Part shown: in pieces, positions 1-9,170 of the stretch | Layout of the letters: the number at the start of each line of letters is the position of its first letter | Position numbering within the stretch: position 1 is the first letter of the stretch | Assembly: GCA_014529385.2 (NCBI GenBank) | Contig: CM043959.1 | Span: 56,714,753-56,778,752, forward strand | Direction: 5' to 3' | Source of the DNA: Adiantum capillus-veneris | Taxonomy: Eukaryota > Streptophyta > Polypodiopsida > Polypodiales > Pteridaceae | Length of the DNA stretch: 64,000 nucleotides | The notes under the pieces: generated by a model | What the model was told of the DNA's origin: nothing | The model's database searches: none | The model's input: only the letters and a program-made list of their open reading frames with translations | Position numbers and translations under genes: made by a program

Positions 1-879
1 GAGTTGGGTCACATCAGCCCGCAATGTGATAAGCCACCAAGGATGGGGGGAGACATGTATCCATTGCCAAGACAGGTGTTAACTAGGTCAAATGATTATG
101 GCATCGAAATTACGGGAGACGAAGGAACCAGTGGACTGACCCAGGAGGAAAAGGGAAAGACAAAAGTGCTAAGTGTAGTCACCTTGGAGAAGGCATCAAA
201 GCTAGAGGATACATTAGTGATGCCTATTGGGAAGAGGACCACAGAGGACAAGGAAGGAAGAAGTGCCCCAGGTCCTAGTAAGAAGAAGGGAAAGAGTCAT
301 GAAGGTGAGGATGTCAAGGCCAAGAGGAAAAGGAGATCTCGTCGAAAGTTTCATGTTTCAGATTTTCCACTAGGGGATGGGCAATTAAGCTATGACTTGA
401 AGGAGGATCTGACAAGCAGAAAGGCAGATGTTACTTTTGGGCAACTTATAGAGATGGTGCCTAAGCTAAAGCGACAGTGGAAGAGAATAGTTAACCCAAT
501 GGAGAAAGAGCCAGAGAGAGGTTCAGTAAAGGTGTTGGCAATGGATGAGCTACCAGACATTTGTCCAATAGTAGATGTGTGGCATAAAAGGAAAAATTTG
601 CGACAAGGTTATGTGGATGGCGGAGCCCAAATATGCGTCATAACACACTCATGCGTTGAGAAGATGGGTCTCACAGTGGCTGGGGTGTCAGGTTTTTGGA
701 TCAGATTGGCAAACCATCAAAAAGTAAAATGCTTGGGTGTTGTAAAGAGCTTAGAAGTGGAGGCATATGATGCAAAGGCGGTGGTTGATTTTCATGTGAT
801 GCCAGCAGGGTTGGGAGCATATCCTATTATACTCGGCAGACCATGGTTACGTGCAGTGGGAGCTGTTCAAGATTGGTGA
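1..879 (+). pseudogene. Gag C-terminal tail and aspartic protease of element A
   Basis: The frame is open from base 1 and starts inside a CX2CX4HX4C zinc knuckle (the G-H-x4-C end is seen at 7-27). A basic, Lys/Arg-rich linker follows. The retropepsin domain has its catalytic motif as D-G-G-A (616-627), a variant common in plant gypsy proteases in place of D-T/S-G. The C-terminal I-L-G-R-P-W motif is at 826-846. The protease would cut the Gag-Pol polyprotein in the virus-like particle. The frame closes at TGA 877-879, but the same frame is open again straight after and continues into the RT region, so this is an in-frame nonsense codon rather than a natural end. Element F carries a homologous protease at 39510-39850. 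Confidence 0.8.
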
Positions 880-930
880 CATGGTACGATTAGCCTCTAT
901 GGAAAGATAGGTACCAAGAAGCTTTATAAT

Positions 931-1656
931 ATGGACACAAGGAGACGACTAGAGGAGCTTTATGAAGATGAGGATGAATCTAGTGATGAAGACTCTTCCA
1001 CGGTGACAGATGAGTACAGTGATAGCACTACCAGCAGTGATGAGGATGCTGATGTTGCATTTCTTTTGATGGACAAAGAAATCCAGGAGTTTGGTTTAGT
1101 TGCATTTGCGAATGAGGTTGAAGATGAAAGTGAAGGGCCTTATGAAGTGATTGAAGGGCTGATGCAAACCAAGGTTGAGTTGTCAAAGAAGCAGGAATTG
1201 ATGACACAAATGATCAGTGGAGACCTCTCATCTATGGAGAAGGATATATATTTGCACATGCTGGCTAGTTTTCCTGATTTGTTCATTACTTCATATGAAG
1301 AAATCAAAGGGTTCAAGGGCGAAGAGATGCATATAGAGCTGAAAGAAGGTACTAAGCCAGTGCAGCAAAGGCTAAGAAGCATGGATCAAGAGCAAATGGA
1401 AGCCTTGCGAGAAGAGGTGGACAAGTTGTTGAAGGCAGGGTTCATAGTCCCTGTGGAGACCACAGAATGGGTGAGTCCAGTTGTAGTCAGTCCAAAGAAG
1501 GATGGGAAGTGGAGAATTTGTGTAGATTTTAAACCCTTAAACGCAGCCACTAAGAAGAACCCATATCCTCTTCATTCATCGATCAGATCTTGGATTCAGT
1601 GGCCAGTTATGAGAGGTACAGTGTGTGTGATGGTTTTTCAGGCTATTTTCAATTGA
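931..1656 (+). pseudogene. Acidic linker and N-terminal reverse transcriptase of element A
   Basis: This frame continues that of the protease beyond the TGA at 877-879. The first third is a strongly acidic Glu/Asp/Ser linker. It is followed by the pre-RT region and the RT fingers, with the motif W-R-I-C-V-D-F near 1512-1532 and L-N-A-A-T-K after it. RT homology leaves this frame at about 1571 and resumes in the frame that includes 1590. The shift fits loss of one base near 1571-1572. The last about 25 codons here are therefore out of frame and not real protein. The same acidic linker is present in element F (39270-39503). Confidence 0.75.
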
Positions 1657-3365
1657 AGATTGCTCTTAAAGACCGCACAAAGACCACTTTTATTACGCCA
1701 AGGGGCTGCTATTGCTACACAGTATTGCCATTTGGGTTGTCAAATGGACCTTCCTTCTATCAAGAGAGAGCAAATTGGGTGTTGGAACCATTCATTGGTA
1801 GTTGTGTTAAAGCTTTTATGGATGACTTCTGTGTTTATAGCAGTAGGGCTGAACACCATGAGAAGCTACAGATGGTATTGGCTCGATATGATGAATGTGG
1901 AGGACAACTAAATCCAAAGAAATGTCATCTAGCACAGCCAAGGGTGAAGTTATTGGGCCATATGGTGTCAGAAAATGGCATTGAGGCTGATCCAGATAAG
2001 GTTAAGTCTATTATTCTTCTTCCATCACCTACGAGTACGAAGCAATTGGCAACTTTTATACACAAAGTGAAGTACATGGCACGGTTTATTCCATTGTCTT
2101 CGCAACTTCTTTATCCATTACAGCAAGTGGCAAAGCATGATCCACTGCAATGGGATGACAAGTGTGAAGAAGTGTTTCAAGAGGTGAAATATGTGTTAGG
2201 GGGGTTGTCAGCCATGCAGGCTCCTGATTGGGAGAAAGTGTTTTATGTAAATCCATCAGTAGGGGATGATGCCATTGGAGCCATGCTATTGCAAAAGGGG
2301 AAGGGCAACCATTATATGAGGCCAGTGTATTGTGCAAGCCGAGTGAAGTTGGTAGGGGAAAGAAAGTTATCGGAAGTAGAGCTAGTGATGGCCAGTGTAA
2401 TATTTGCTTGTCGACGATTTCTTCATTACTTGCTACCACGGCCTTTTGTTTTCTTGACGAGTTATGCCTTTTTGCCACAGTTAATTAATGGTACTAACAT
2501 GTCAAATGTGGTGAAGAAATGGGTAATTGAGCTACAAGAGTTTGAGTTCTCTTTTCTAGTGGAAGATAGTACAAGGGCTACCCTAGCTGATTTGTTGACC
2601 TACAAGGAGAATCCCCTTATTGTTAAGGAAGAGGTGGTGAGAAAGGTAGTTGAAGAAGTGCCACAGATCAGCAATGCACATGTGTTGTTCTTTGATGGTT
2701 CATACAGAAAGAGCCATGATGCAGCTTCAGGGGGTATAGCACTTTATGATCCAGAGGGGAAGCTAGTATGCAAGAGAGGGTTCAAATTGGATGCTCATAG
2801 TAACAATGAGGCTGAATATGCTACTCTGGAAGCCGGATTACACATTTGTTTGAAGCATGGGGTTCGAAGGTTGAGCATAAAAGGTGATGCCTTGTTAGTG
2901 GTGAAGCAAGTGATGGGTGTGTGGAAGAGCAAGAACACCTCATTGAAGGAAATGTGCTTCAGAATTAAAGGCCCGTTAAAAAAGTTCGAAGCATGGATCA
3001 TCAGACACATTGAACGTGCTCTAAATGGAGAGGCACATGAAGCAGCTCAAGGCATGATTGGGGAGCTATTTGTGTTGAGGACCACTTTACCTCTTTATCA
3101 TGGCCGGGAAAGTTTGAATCAACAACAGGAGTTTTTGCTAACAGGAATCATTCCAAAAGAGATTCAGAAGTCTAAGAAGTATGGCTTTGTGCGTAGAGCA
3201 TACAGGTACAAATTGATTGGTGATGTCTTATACATGAAAGGGGCTAATCTCGTGTTGAGACGTGTACCTTGGCGGGAGGAGCTTTACAGAGTGTTGGAAG
3301 AGAATCATAAAGGCGCATGTGGTGGCCATTTTGCTCTAAAGATCACCTTGCATAAGATTTTGTAA
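1590..3365 (+). pseudogene. RT palm, RNase H, second RNase H and start of integrase, element A
   Basis: The domains in order are RT palm with the catalytic F-M-D-D-F motif at 1815-1829, thumb, a first RNase H (about 2235-2590) and a second, archaeal-type RNase H (about 2685-3030). The frame ends in the zinc-binding N terminus of integrase (about 3180-3362). In the first RNase H the first catalytic aspartate is replaced by Asn (codon 2250-2252), so it is probably a structural tether. The second RNase H keeps D (2694), E (2808) and D (2886). The frame is stopped by TAA 3363-3365 in the middle of the integrase zinc finger, yet continues in the same frame afterwards. This is a single nonsense codon. 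Confidence 0.85.
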
Positions 3366-3386
3366 GAGGGGTATGTATGGCCTAGT

Positions 3387-4472
3387 TTGCACAAGGATGT
3401 TCACCATTGGTGTAGGTCTTGCAATAGGTGTCAAGCATTTGGGAAGAGAGTGTTGAAGCCAGAGCTACAAAAAACCATTATGGCGTTTGATGTGTTTGAA
3501 AAGTGGGGGATTGATGCAATAGGCCCGTTACCTATCACAAGCAGGGGCAAAAGCTATATCTTGATGGCAGTGGACTATCTCTCTAGATGGGCAGAGGCTA
3601 TAGCAGTAAAACAGATCACTGCAAAGGATGTGGCAAAATTTGTGTATGATGAAATATGTTGCAAGTTTGGGGTGCCATTAGAGCTACTTTCAGATAAGGG
3701 GCCGGGATTTAGAGCTAAACTGCTAGACTTCTTATGCACAAAGATGAAGATTAGGCACCAGCATACCACTCCTTATTACCCGCAGTGTAATGGCTTAAAT
3801 GAAAGATTCAATGGTGAGTTGGTACAAATTCTTTCTAAAGTGACAGAGCACCAAGGAAAGAATTGGGATTTGGAATTGCCTAGTGCATTATGGGCTTACC
3901 GTACTTCGGTGAAGACAGGTACATGGTTTACTCCATTTCATTTGGTATGTGGAAACGAAGCACTATTGCCTGTGGAAGTAGAGTTGCCTGCGGTCAAGAT
4001 GTTAGAGAATTTTCTTGGGCCGCCTAGTGATGCATTCGAAGAGAGGCTCTTACAGCTACAAGAGGTTCAGCTGGATAGGATGAGTGCATTGGAACATTAT
4101 GGGCAGATGCAAGATAGGGCTTTAGCAAAGATAAATGAAAAGGTGAAAAGTAAGGGTATCAAGAAGCATGAATTGGTTTTGCACTACAACAGTAAGTTGG
4201 ACAACACCTTCCAAAAGAAGTTTCAAATTAAGTGGGAAGGCCCTTTCAAGGTAGTGGAGTGTTTTCCAAATGGCACATATCAGCTAGCTAACCTGGATGG
4301 TGTTCTACATAAGTCAAGGGTAAATGGATTGCGTCTTAAATTGTATCATGCTAGATTGATGATGGTGGAGCAAGATGAACTGTCTGTGGAGCAAGCAATG
4401 TTGGTGAAGGATGAGGAGACCTGTGATGCGGCGAGTCTCATATCGCTCTTTGCTGCTGCTGATCATGAATGA
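3387..4472 (+). pseudogene. Integrase of element A
   Basis: This frame continues from the TAA at 3363-3365. It supplies the C-x2-C half of the H2C2 zinc finger, while the two histidines lie upstream of the stop. The catalytic core has D at 3573 (A-V-D-Y-L), D at 3693 (S-D-K-G-P-G) and E at 3801 (N-G-L-N-E-R). The C-terminal domain has the usual K-W-E-G-P-F motif near 4230 and a R-V-N-G-L-R-L-K stretch. There is no chromodomain. The frame ends naturally at 4470-4472, just before the polypurine tract and LTR. The enzyme would join cDNA ends to host DNA. It is close to the integrase of element F (31617-32805). Confidence 0.85.
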
Positions 4473-4500
4473 TCTAGCAGGTTAGGGAATGGGCAAATTA

Positions 4501-5643
4501 TGTCAGGAGTTTTCTGGAGCAAGGGATTGCGCATATGTACATATACATGCATGGTGCATCAAATAAAGAATTGCCCATTTTTCAGAGCCAGGTGGTTACG
4601 TGGGGCCCACATGTGTACAGGTAGGACAGGGTGTACATAGTGCATCGATTTTCACTATTACCAGTACCACTGTGTTTTTTCTACAATAAGGAGGAGTTGG
4701 TAGTGCGTAAAAATTCTTGAGGAAGCTATCCGCGGGCCGACGACATGAGGTAAGCAGGTGCGTCAGATGGCATCGAGTGGCGTCAGGAGGCCGACCGGGG
4801 TCAATATTTGCACGTGGATGAATACGGACACAAAGTGGTGTTTTCTTGTGAGAGTTATGCAGAAAGTTCATCATTAGGACCACTTTTTGGGGCCACTTCA
4901 GGTGGTTGCGAGACGCATTATTGAAAAGAAATGAGTGCCAGGTGTGCGGATGATGCAAAAAAGGTGACAACTATGCACTGCGAGGTCAGTTTTTGGCTTG
5001 TTCGGGGTCCGTTTGAGGTCATCTAAAATGCCAAGGGTGCCCAACTAATAAATCTAAGTGTGGGAACTGAAAAAACAGAGAGAAGACCAGAAAAAACGTG
5101 GAGAAGAGAGGAGGAACAGCCGCAGGTGTGTTTTTGGGGTTTTTGGAGCCGGTTTAGGGCGTAAACTGCTCATCCGAGGTCGGATTTGAGCACTTTGACA
5201 TTGTAGACTGGGGTTTTGGGTCGTTCCGGACGCAATGGCGCTGTCCATTTTGCGAAATTCCTCACTCTTTTCTTGCTGTTTTTTTGTGTAAGTTTCTCCT
5301 ATGAGCGAAGTTTCTGCTCTAGTTTGTGATTGTATCTGGCTTATTTTACCCATATTGTGTGAGCTATTTGCCCCATTGGTGTTGGCCCAAGCTCAATTGT
5401 ATCTAAACATCAGAAATTCTCCTCTTTTGAGCTGAGTTTTTTGGGTGTGTGTGTGTATGTGTGTGTCTCTGTGTGGAGTGGGCAAGTGGATAGTCTCTCT
5501 CCTCTCACTCCATAGGTGTGTTTCCTGTCTCGGCCAGGTGGTTGTGTAAGCCGAGTGGTGCCCCGTAGTGTCTGTGTATATCTTCCCAAGAGTGTGTGTC
5601 GGGTCGTTATAGAGGCGTTCTGTGTGTTTTCATCCCGCTCACA
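4501..5643 (+). repeat. 3' LTR of element A
   Basis: The putative LTR starts with TGTCAGGAG right after a purine-rich tract (4486-4497) and ends in CA at 5643, where element B coding sequence begins. It is about 1143 bp. The 5' partner is outside the window, so the borders rest on TG/CA ends, the position after the integrase stop and the junction with B. A short GT-rich stretch lies at 5445-5470. Small open frames here (4596-4970, 5054-5353 and 5410-5694 on the minus strand) resemble nothing I know and are probably chance. Confidence 0.6.
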
Positions 5644-6638
5644 GCGTAATTGTTGATCTACCACGACCAGTAAAGGTAAAGGAGGTACAGGCATTTATGG
5701 GCCATTGTGGATATTATCACACATTTATCTACTCATACGCTATAATTGCAAAACCACTTTACGCGCTGATAACTAAATTTGAGTGGACAGATGAGTGCGA
5801 GAAATCTTTTCAAACTTTGAAGCAAAGGTGGGTTTCCGCTCCAATTTTGAAGGCTCCAGATTGGGAAAAGATCTTCCACATCCACGTAGATGCATCAGCA
5901 TATGCTATAGGATGCATACTTGCACAACCTGGAGAGAACAACATGGATTTTCCAATCAGTTACTCCAGTAGACAACTGAAAAATGCAGAGAAGAATTACA
6001 CAACAACTGAGAGGGAGGGTTTGGGTATGATCTATGCACTGAAAAAGTTTAGACACTACTTACTTTCCAATAAATGTTTATTCTTCGTTGATCACCAGGC
6101 ACTACTGTACTTAGTAAACAAACCTTCCAGTACGGGGAGGATTGTACGATGGTTCATCATACTCCTTGAGTTTGATTTCATGGTAGTAATCAAAAAAGGA
6201 ACTACACACCAAAGAGAGGATCATTTATCTAGAATGATGCATGGAGAAAACCCGGTAGGAGTTGATGATGATTTGCCAGATGCATATCTTTTCAACATAG
6301 AAATGGTTCCAAGATGGAGCGAGGATGTAATTCCTTTGTTGACTATTGGGTCATTGAATGTGACAAGACAACCATCTACCATTGCAGCATCTAGATCATT
6401 GGTAATGTTGGCGGGAAGGCTATACAAACAGGGATCGGATCAAATCCTTAGGCTTTGTGTTGAATCGAGTGAATGGGAATTGTATCTAAACCAAGCTCAT
6501 GTACAAACAACGGGGATTCACAATGAGCATGCACAGACGTATCAAAGATTGATGAGAATGGGTGTGTACTGGCCGAAAATGCAACAAAGTGTTCATATGC
6601 ATATCAAATCATTAGCTGCACATTTCAAAACCCGATAG
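5644..6638 (+). pseudogene. RT end, RNase H and first zinc-binding-like domain of element B
   Basis: The reading frame opens at the V-x-A-F-M-G-H-C-G-Y-Y motif that links RT and RNase H in gypsy elements. RNase H follows, with H-V-D-A-S-A (catalytic Asp kept, about 5880-5897), T-T-E-R-E-G and a V-D-H-Q-A motif. The segment 6390-6625 has the pattern of an integrase zinc-binding domain (G-R-L-Y-K-Q-G ... H ... H ... V-Y-W-P) but lacks the two cysteines. Homology then moves to another frame (Q-N-P-I-E-H-A-T at about 6626-6650), so the stop at 6636-6638 is due to a frameshift. The start codon inside the LTR of A is a chance one. Confidence 0.75.
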
Positions 6639-6985
6639 AACACGCGACTCTATTCAAATTATATGTAGCACCTCGATGGAGTAACTACATTGTTGAATAC
6701 CTCACCACCGGGATACTGCCTGAAGGGATGAGTAGATCACGTATCAAAACGATCACAAAAGAGGCAGAAAACTATGTATTGATTGAGGACAATCTTTACA
6801 AGAGGGGAAAAGACAATCAATTGAGAATGTGCGCGACTGAAGAGGAATACATTCCTATCTTAGAACAAGCACATGGCAGACAAGCTGGAGGACATTTCTC
6901 AGCTGACAAAACGGCCAAATCAATTCTTATTGCAAGCATATGGTGGCCTACACTATTCATGGACGCTGAAGAGTTTGTGAAATGA
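6626..6985 (+). pseudogene. Second zinc-binding domain of element B integrase
   Basis: In this frame the protein goes on from the previous segment with R-W-S-N-Y-I-V-E-Y-L and then a second integrase N-terminal domain: L-Y-K-R-G, Q-A-H-G-x3-G-G-H-F, I-W-W-P-T-L-F. The cysteines (C-D-D-F) come just after an in-frame TGA at 6983-6985, and the C-x2-C spacing is damaged (C-D-D-F-Q-R). Element G has only one such domain at the matching place, so B carries a duplicated or extra zinc-binding unit. The frame is continuous with the integrase core that follows. Confidence 0.7.
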
Positions 6986-7030
6986 TGTGACGATTTCCAG
7001 AGGACAAAGATTCCTAGAGCACGAGATGAT

Positions 7031-7687
7031 ATGCCCTTGAGACCAATGATGGGGGCAAGAGTGTTTGCGAAATGGGGAATAGATTTTGTAGGACCGATTG
7101 CGCCTCCTAGATATAAAACGCACGCTCAATACATTATTGTGGCAACAGATTATCTAACAAAGTGGGTGGAAGCAAAAGCAACAACCAAAAATGATGCAAA
7201 AACGACAACACAATTTTTGTATGAGAACATTTTCACCAAATATGGCTTACCAATAGAGATAGCGAGAGATAGAGGGACTCACTTCATCAATGAAGTGATC
7301 GAATTCCTATTGGATGAATTCGTGGTACTTCACAGGAAGTTAGCTCCCTATCACCCACAAGCTAACGGCCAAGAAGAAAGTACAAACAAGATTTTGGTGA
7401 CAATTCTCACCAAAATTGGTAGCGAATCGAGAGCTGACTGGAATCAAAAGCTGCATTCATCTTTATGGGCATATAGAGTAGCTTACAAAACATCAATCGG
7501 AGCGACTCCGTTCAACATGGTTTATGGAATTCAAGCGATTTTGTCACTTGAATTTCTTATCCCCACGCTTCGGGTCGCTAAAGAATTAGAATGGACGGGC
7601 CATGAATTATCCAATCAAGTAGATATCCTGGAAAAACTGGATGAAACTAGATTGAGAGCAGTTGCATCAATCTACGCACAAAAATGA
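7031..7687 (+). pseudogene. Integrase catalytic core of element B
   Basis: The rve-type core starts with K-W-G-I-D-F-V-G-P-I. It contains the first catalytic Asp in A-T-D-Y-L-T-K-W and the second in A-R-D-R-G-T-H-F. The expected third residue lies in N-G-Q-E-E-S-T-N, where the Glu is present. The typical S-L-W-A-Y-R and F-N-M-V-Y-G motifs follow. A TGA at 7685-7687 breaks the frame, which reopens in the same phase for the C-terminal region. The enzyme would insert the element cDNA. It is highly similar in layout to the integrase core of G at 45498-46019. Confidence 0.8.
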
Positions 7688-7690
7688 AAC

Positions 7691-8332
7691 ATGAAATCAT
7701 TCTTTGATCAACATGTTATCAGAAAGGAATTTGCTACAGGGGATTACGTCTTAATGTATACCCTGAAACAACATTCCCGGAAACTCAAAAAGCGAGGCAA
7801 TGGACCCTATGTGATTCATGACATATCATCTAGCGGTGCCGTTAAACTTGCGACATTAGAGGGAGAGGAGATGCCTAACTGGATTAGTGGTTGCAGACAA
7901 AAGAAGTACAACCTACCACTAACCTCAGAGATGCTTGCCAAAATACACGCTGCGAAGGAGCGCAAGAACAAAGCAAATGCAACAAAAGCTCAAGTGCAGG
8001 AGGAGGCCAAAATCAGGATTTTAAAACAAAAACAGAACTTACAACAACAAAGACTTCCTCAACCAGCACATACAGCTCAAATTCCTCTTTCTATAATTCA
8101 CATTGATGAGCAATGGGAAACAGGAATCGATGTTCGCATCAATGTCAGACTTCCGCATGGCAGATATCAACGAGCATTGATTGACACAAGAGCAAGAGTC
8201 AATGTGGTCAACTTCTCCACTTTTTACAAGATGCTTACAGATGAACCCCTAATGCAATCCACATGTGATTTACAAGCCGCAAACGGGGCAACAATGCCAA
8301 CATTGGGGAGTAAACTTACCAATCAATATTGA
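7691..8332 (+). pseudogene. Integrase C-terminal region fused to retropepsin-like domain (element B)
   Basis: The first part is an integrase C-terminal domain (F-D-Q-H-V ... G-D-Y-V-L-M-Y-T ... N-G-P-Y-V-I-H-D). A basic Lys/Gln/Ala-rich helix follows (about 7920-8060). Then comes a domain with the retropepsin pattern: A-L-I-D-T-R-A at about 8174-8194, where the Gly of D-T-G is Arg, followed by V-N-V-V-N-F. The frame ends by a shift near 8290-8315, and the domain continues in the overlapping frame with L-G-V-P-W-M. A retropepsin after integrase is not the usual gypsy order (PR normally precedes RT). D and G share this arrangement. Its function is not known to me. Confidence 0.65.
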
Positions 8333-9170
8333 TGGAAATAGTTGTCCTCATCAATGTTTCGTAATGAAAGACGGAGAAATCAGAGAATCACTATGTTTGG
8401 GAGTTCCATGGATGAAAACGTACACTGAATGGTCTGAACATGCGTTGATGTACACACATAACTCTAACAAATATATGACTCCATTCGTCAAAACAGATCA
8501 CTCATGGGCGAGTATCCCCATCGACAAAAAGCAACCAGCTCATCAGCCAAAAACACCAAAAAAGGTTGTTCGGAAAGTATGGATAAAGAAAAAAATCATG
8601 CAGAACAAACAAAGCCAGATATGGCTACCCAAGGACCAAATCCTGACGAAAGCAACACCATATCAAAGACCTTCAAGAGTTAGTCCAGAGTGGAAATGGC
8701 AACCAAAACTGAAGAAAACCAAAGATTTGGCGACAAAGCTCCACGGGAAACCCAAAAGTCAAAACAGGAAGCCTGAACTACCAAAATGGCACTGGAAACC
8801 TATGAAAATTGAGGAAACTAAATTAGAATCTGTAACGATGCAACAAATCACATACAAATGGGTTCCAAAAATAGTTGCCATCACAACACCAACAATCAGG
8901 GAAAGAGCAATTCGACTGCAAGCTCTTCTGTTCCATACACAGCTACCCTCGCCATCAAAAGCCACTGAAAACTACATTCAGTCCCCGCATCTTGCACAGC
9001 ACATTGTTACCCAACGCATTGTCTCAAATATGAGAATAGGGCCACATTACACGGCCATGCATAGACACAGATTTCAAAACCCATGCACATGCACCCAACC
9101 TTCGTCCGGGATGACTCAGTCTAGGAAGGGGGGAGTAACTGAGGAATCTAGCAGCTGTCAGGACCATTAA
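8265..9170 (+). pseudogene. Retropepsin C-terminus and W-x-P-K repeat tail (element B)
   Basis: In this frame the retropepsin-like domain ends with C-L-G-V-P-W-M near 8394-8415, the equivalent of the I/L-L-G-R-P-W motif. The rest is a very basic, Trp-rich tail with five short repeats spaced by about 15-35 residues: V-W-I-K-K, I-W-L-P-K, W-K-W-Q-P-K, W-H-W-K-P and Y-K-W-V-P-K (about 8575-8880). Homologous W-x-P-K tails are found in element G (46768-47080) and D (25970-25990). The tail ends shortly after the polypurine-like tract at 9123-9135. The initiating ATG is a shadow, and the real protein would enter by readthrough from 7691-8332. I do not recognise the family. Confidence 0.6.

Larger units (their letters stand above)
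1..5643 (+). mobile_element. Ty3/gypsy LTR retrotransposon A (5' end outside window)
   Basis: Domain order is the tail of a gag zinc knuckle, aspartic protease, RT, RNase H, a second archaeal-type RNase H, integrase and 3' LTR. This order with two RNase H domains is typical of the plant Tat-like branch of Ty3/gypsy. The coding chain is broken by a TGA at 877-879, a frameshift near 1571-1590 and a TAA at 3363-3365, so the copy is dead. A G-rich tract at about 4486-4500 precedes an LTR starting TG at 4501 and ending CA at 5643. The sequence of element B starts directly after, which suggests that A inserted into B. The 5' LTR and most of gag lie left of the window. Confidence 0.85.
5644..9170 (+). 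mobile_element. Ty3/gypsy element B, 5'-truncated, with post-integrase protease module
   Basis: The sequence begins abruptly at the RT thumb/RNase H boundary where element A ends. It then runs through RNase H, a zinc-binding domain, a second zinc-binding domain, the integrase core and integrase C-terminal region, a retropepsin-like domain and a basic tail rich in W-x-P-K motifs. A polypurine tract, AGGAAGGGGGGAG, lies at 9123-9135. There is one RNase H only. The chain is broken by a frameshift near 6620-6635, a stop at 6983-6985, a stop at 7685-7687 and a frameshift near 8290-8315. The left half of B should lie beyond the 5' LTR of A, outside the window. Confidence 0.8.

Noticed and set aside
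3387-4472. Chromodomain at the integrase end of A or F
   Set aside because: After the K-W-E-G-P-F motif only a short linker remains. No chromodomain pattern is seen.
4596-5694. Minus-strand frames of 94-124 codons
   Set aside because: They fall in the A LTR, have no domain, and their composition follows LTR sequence.
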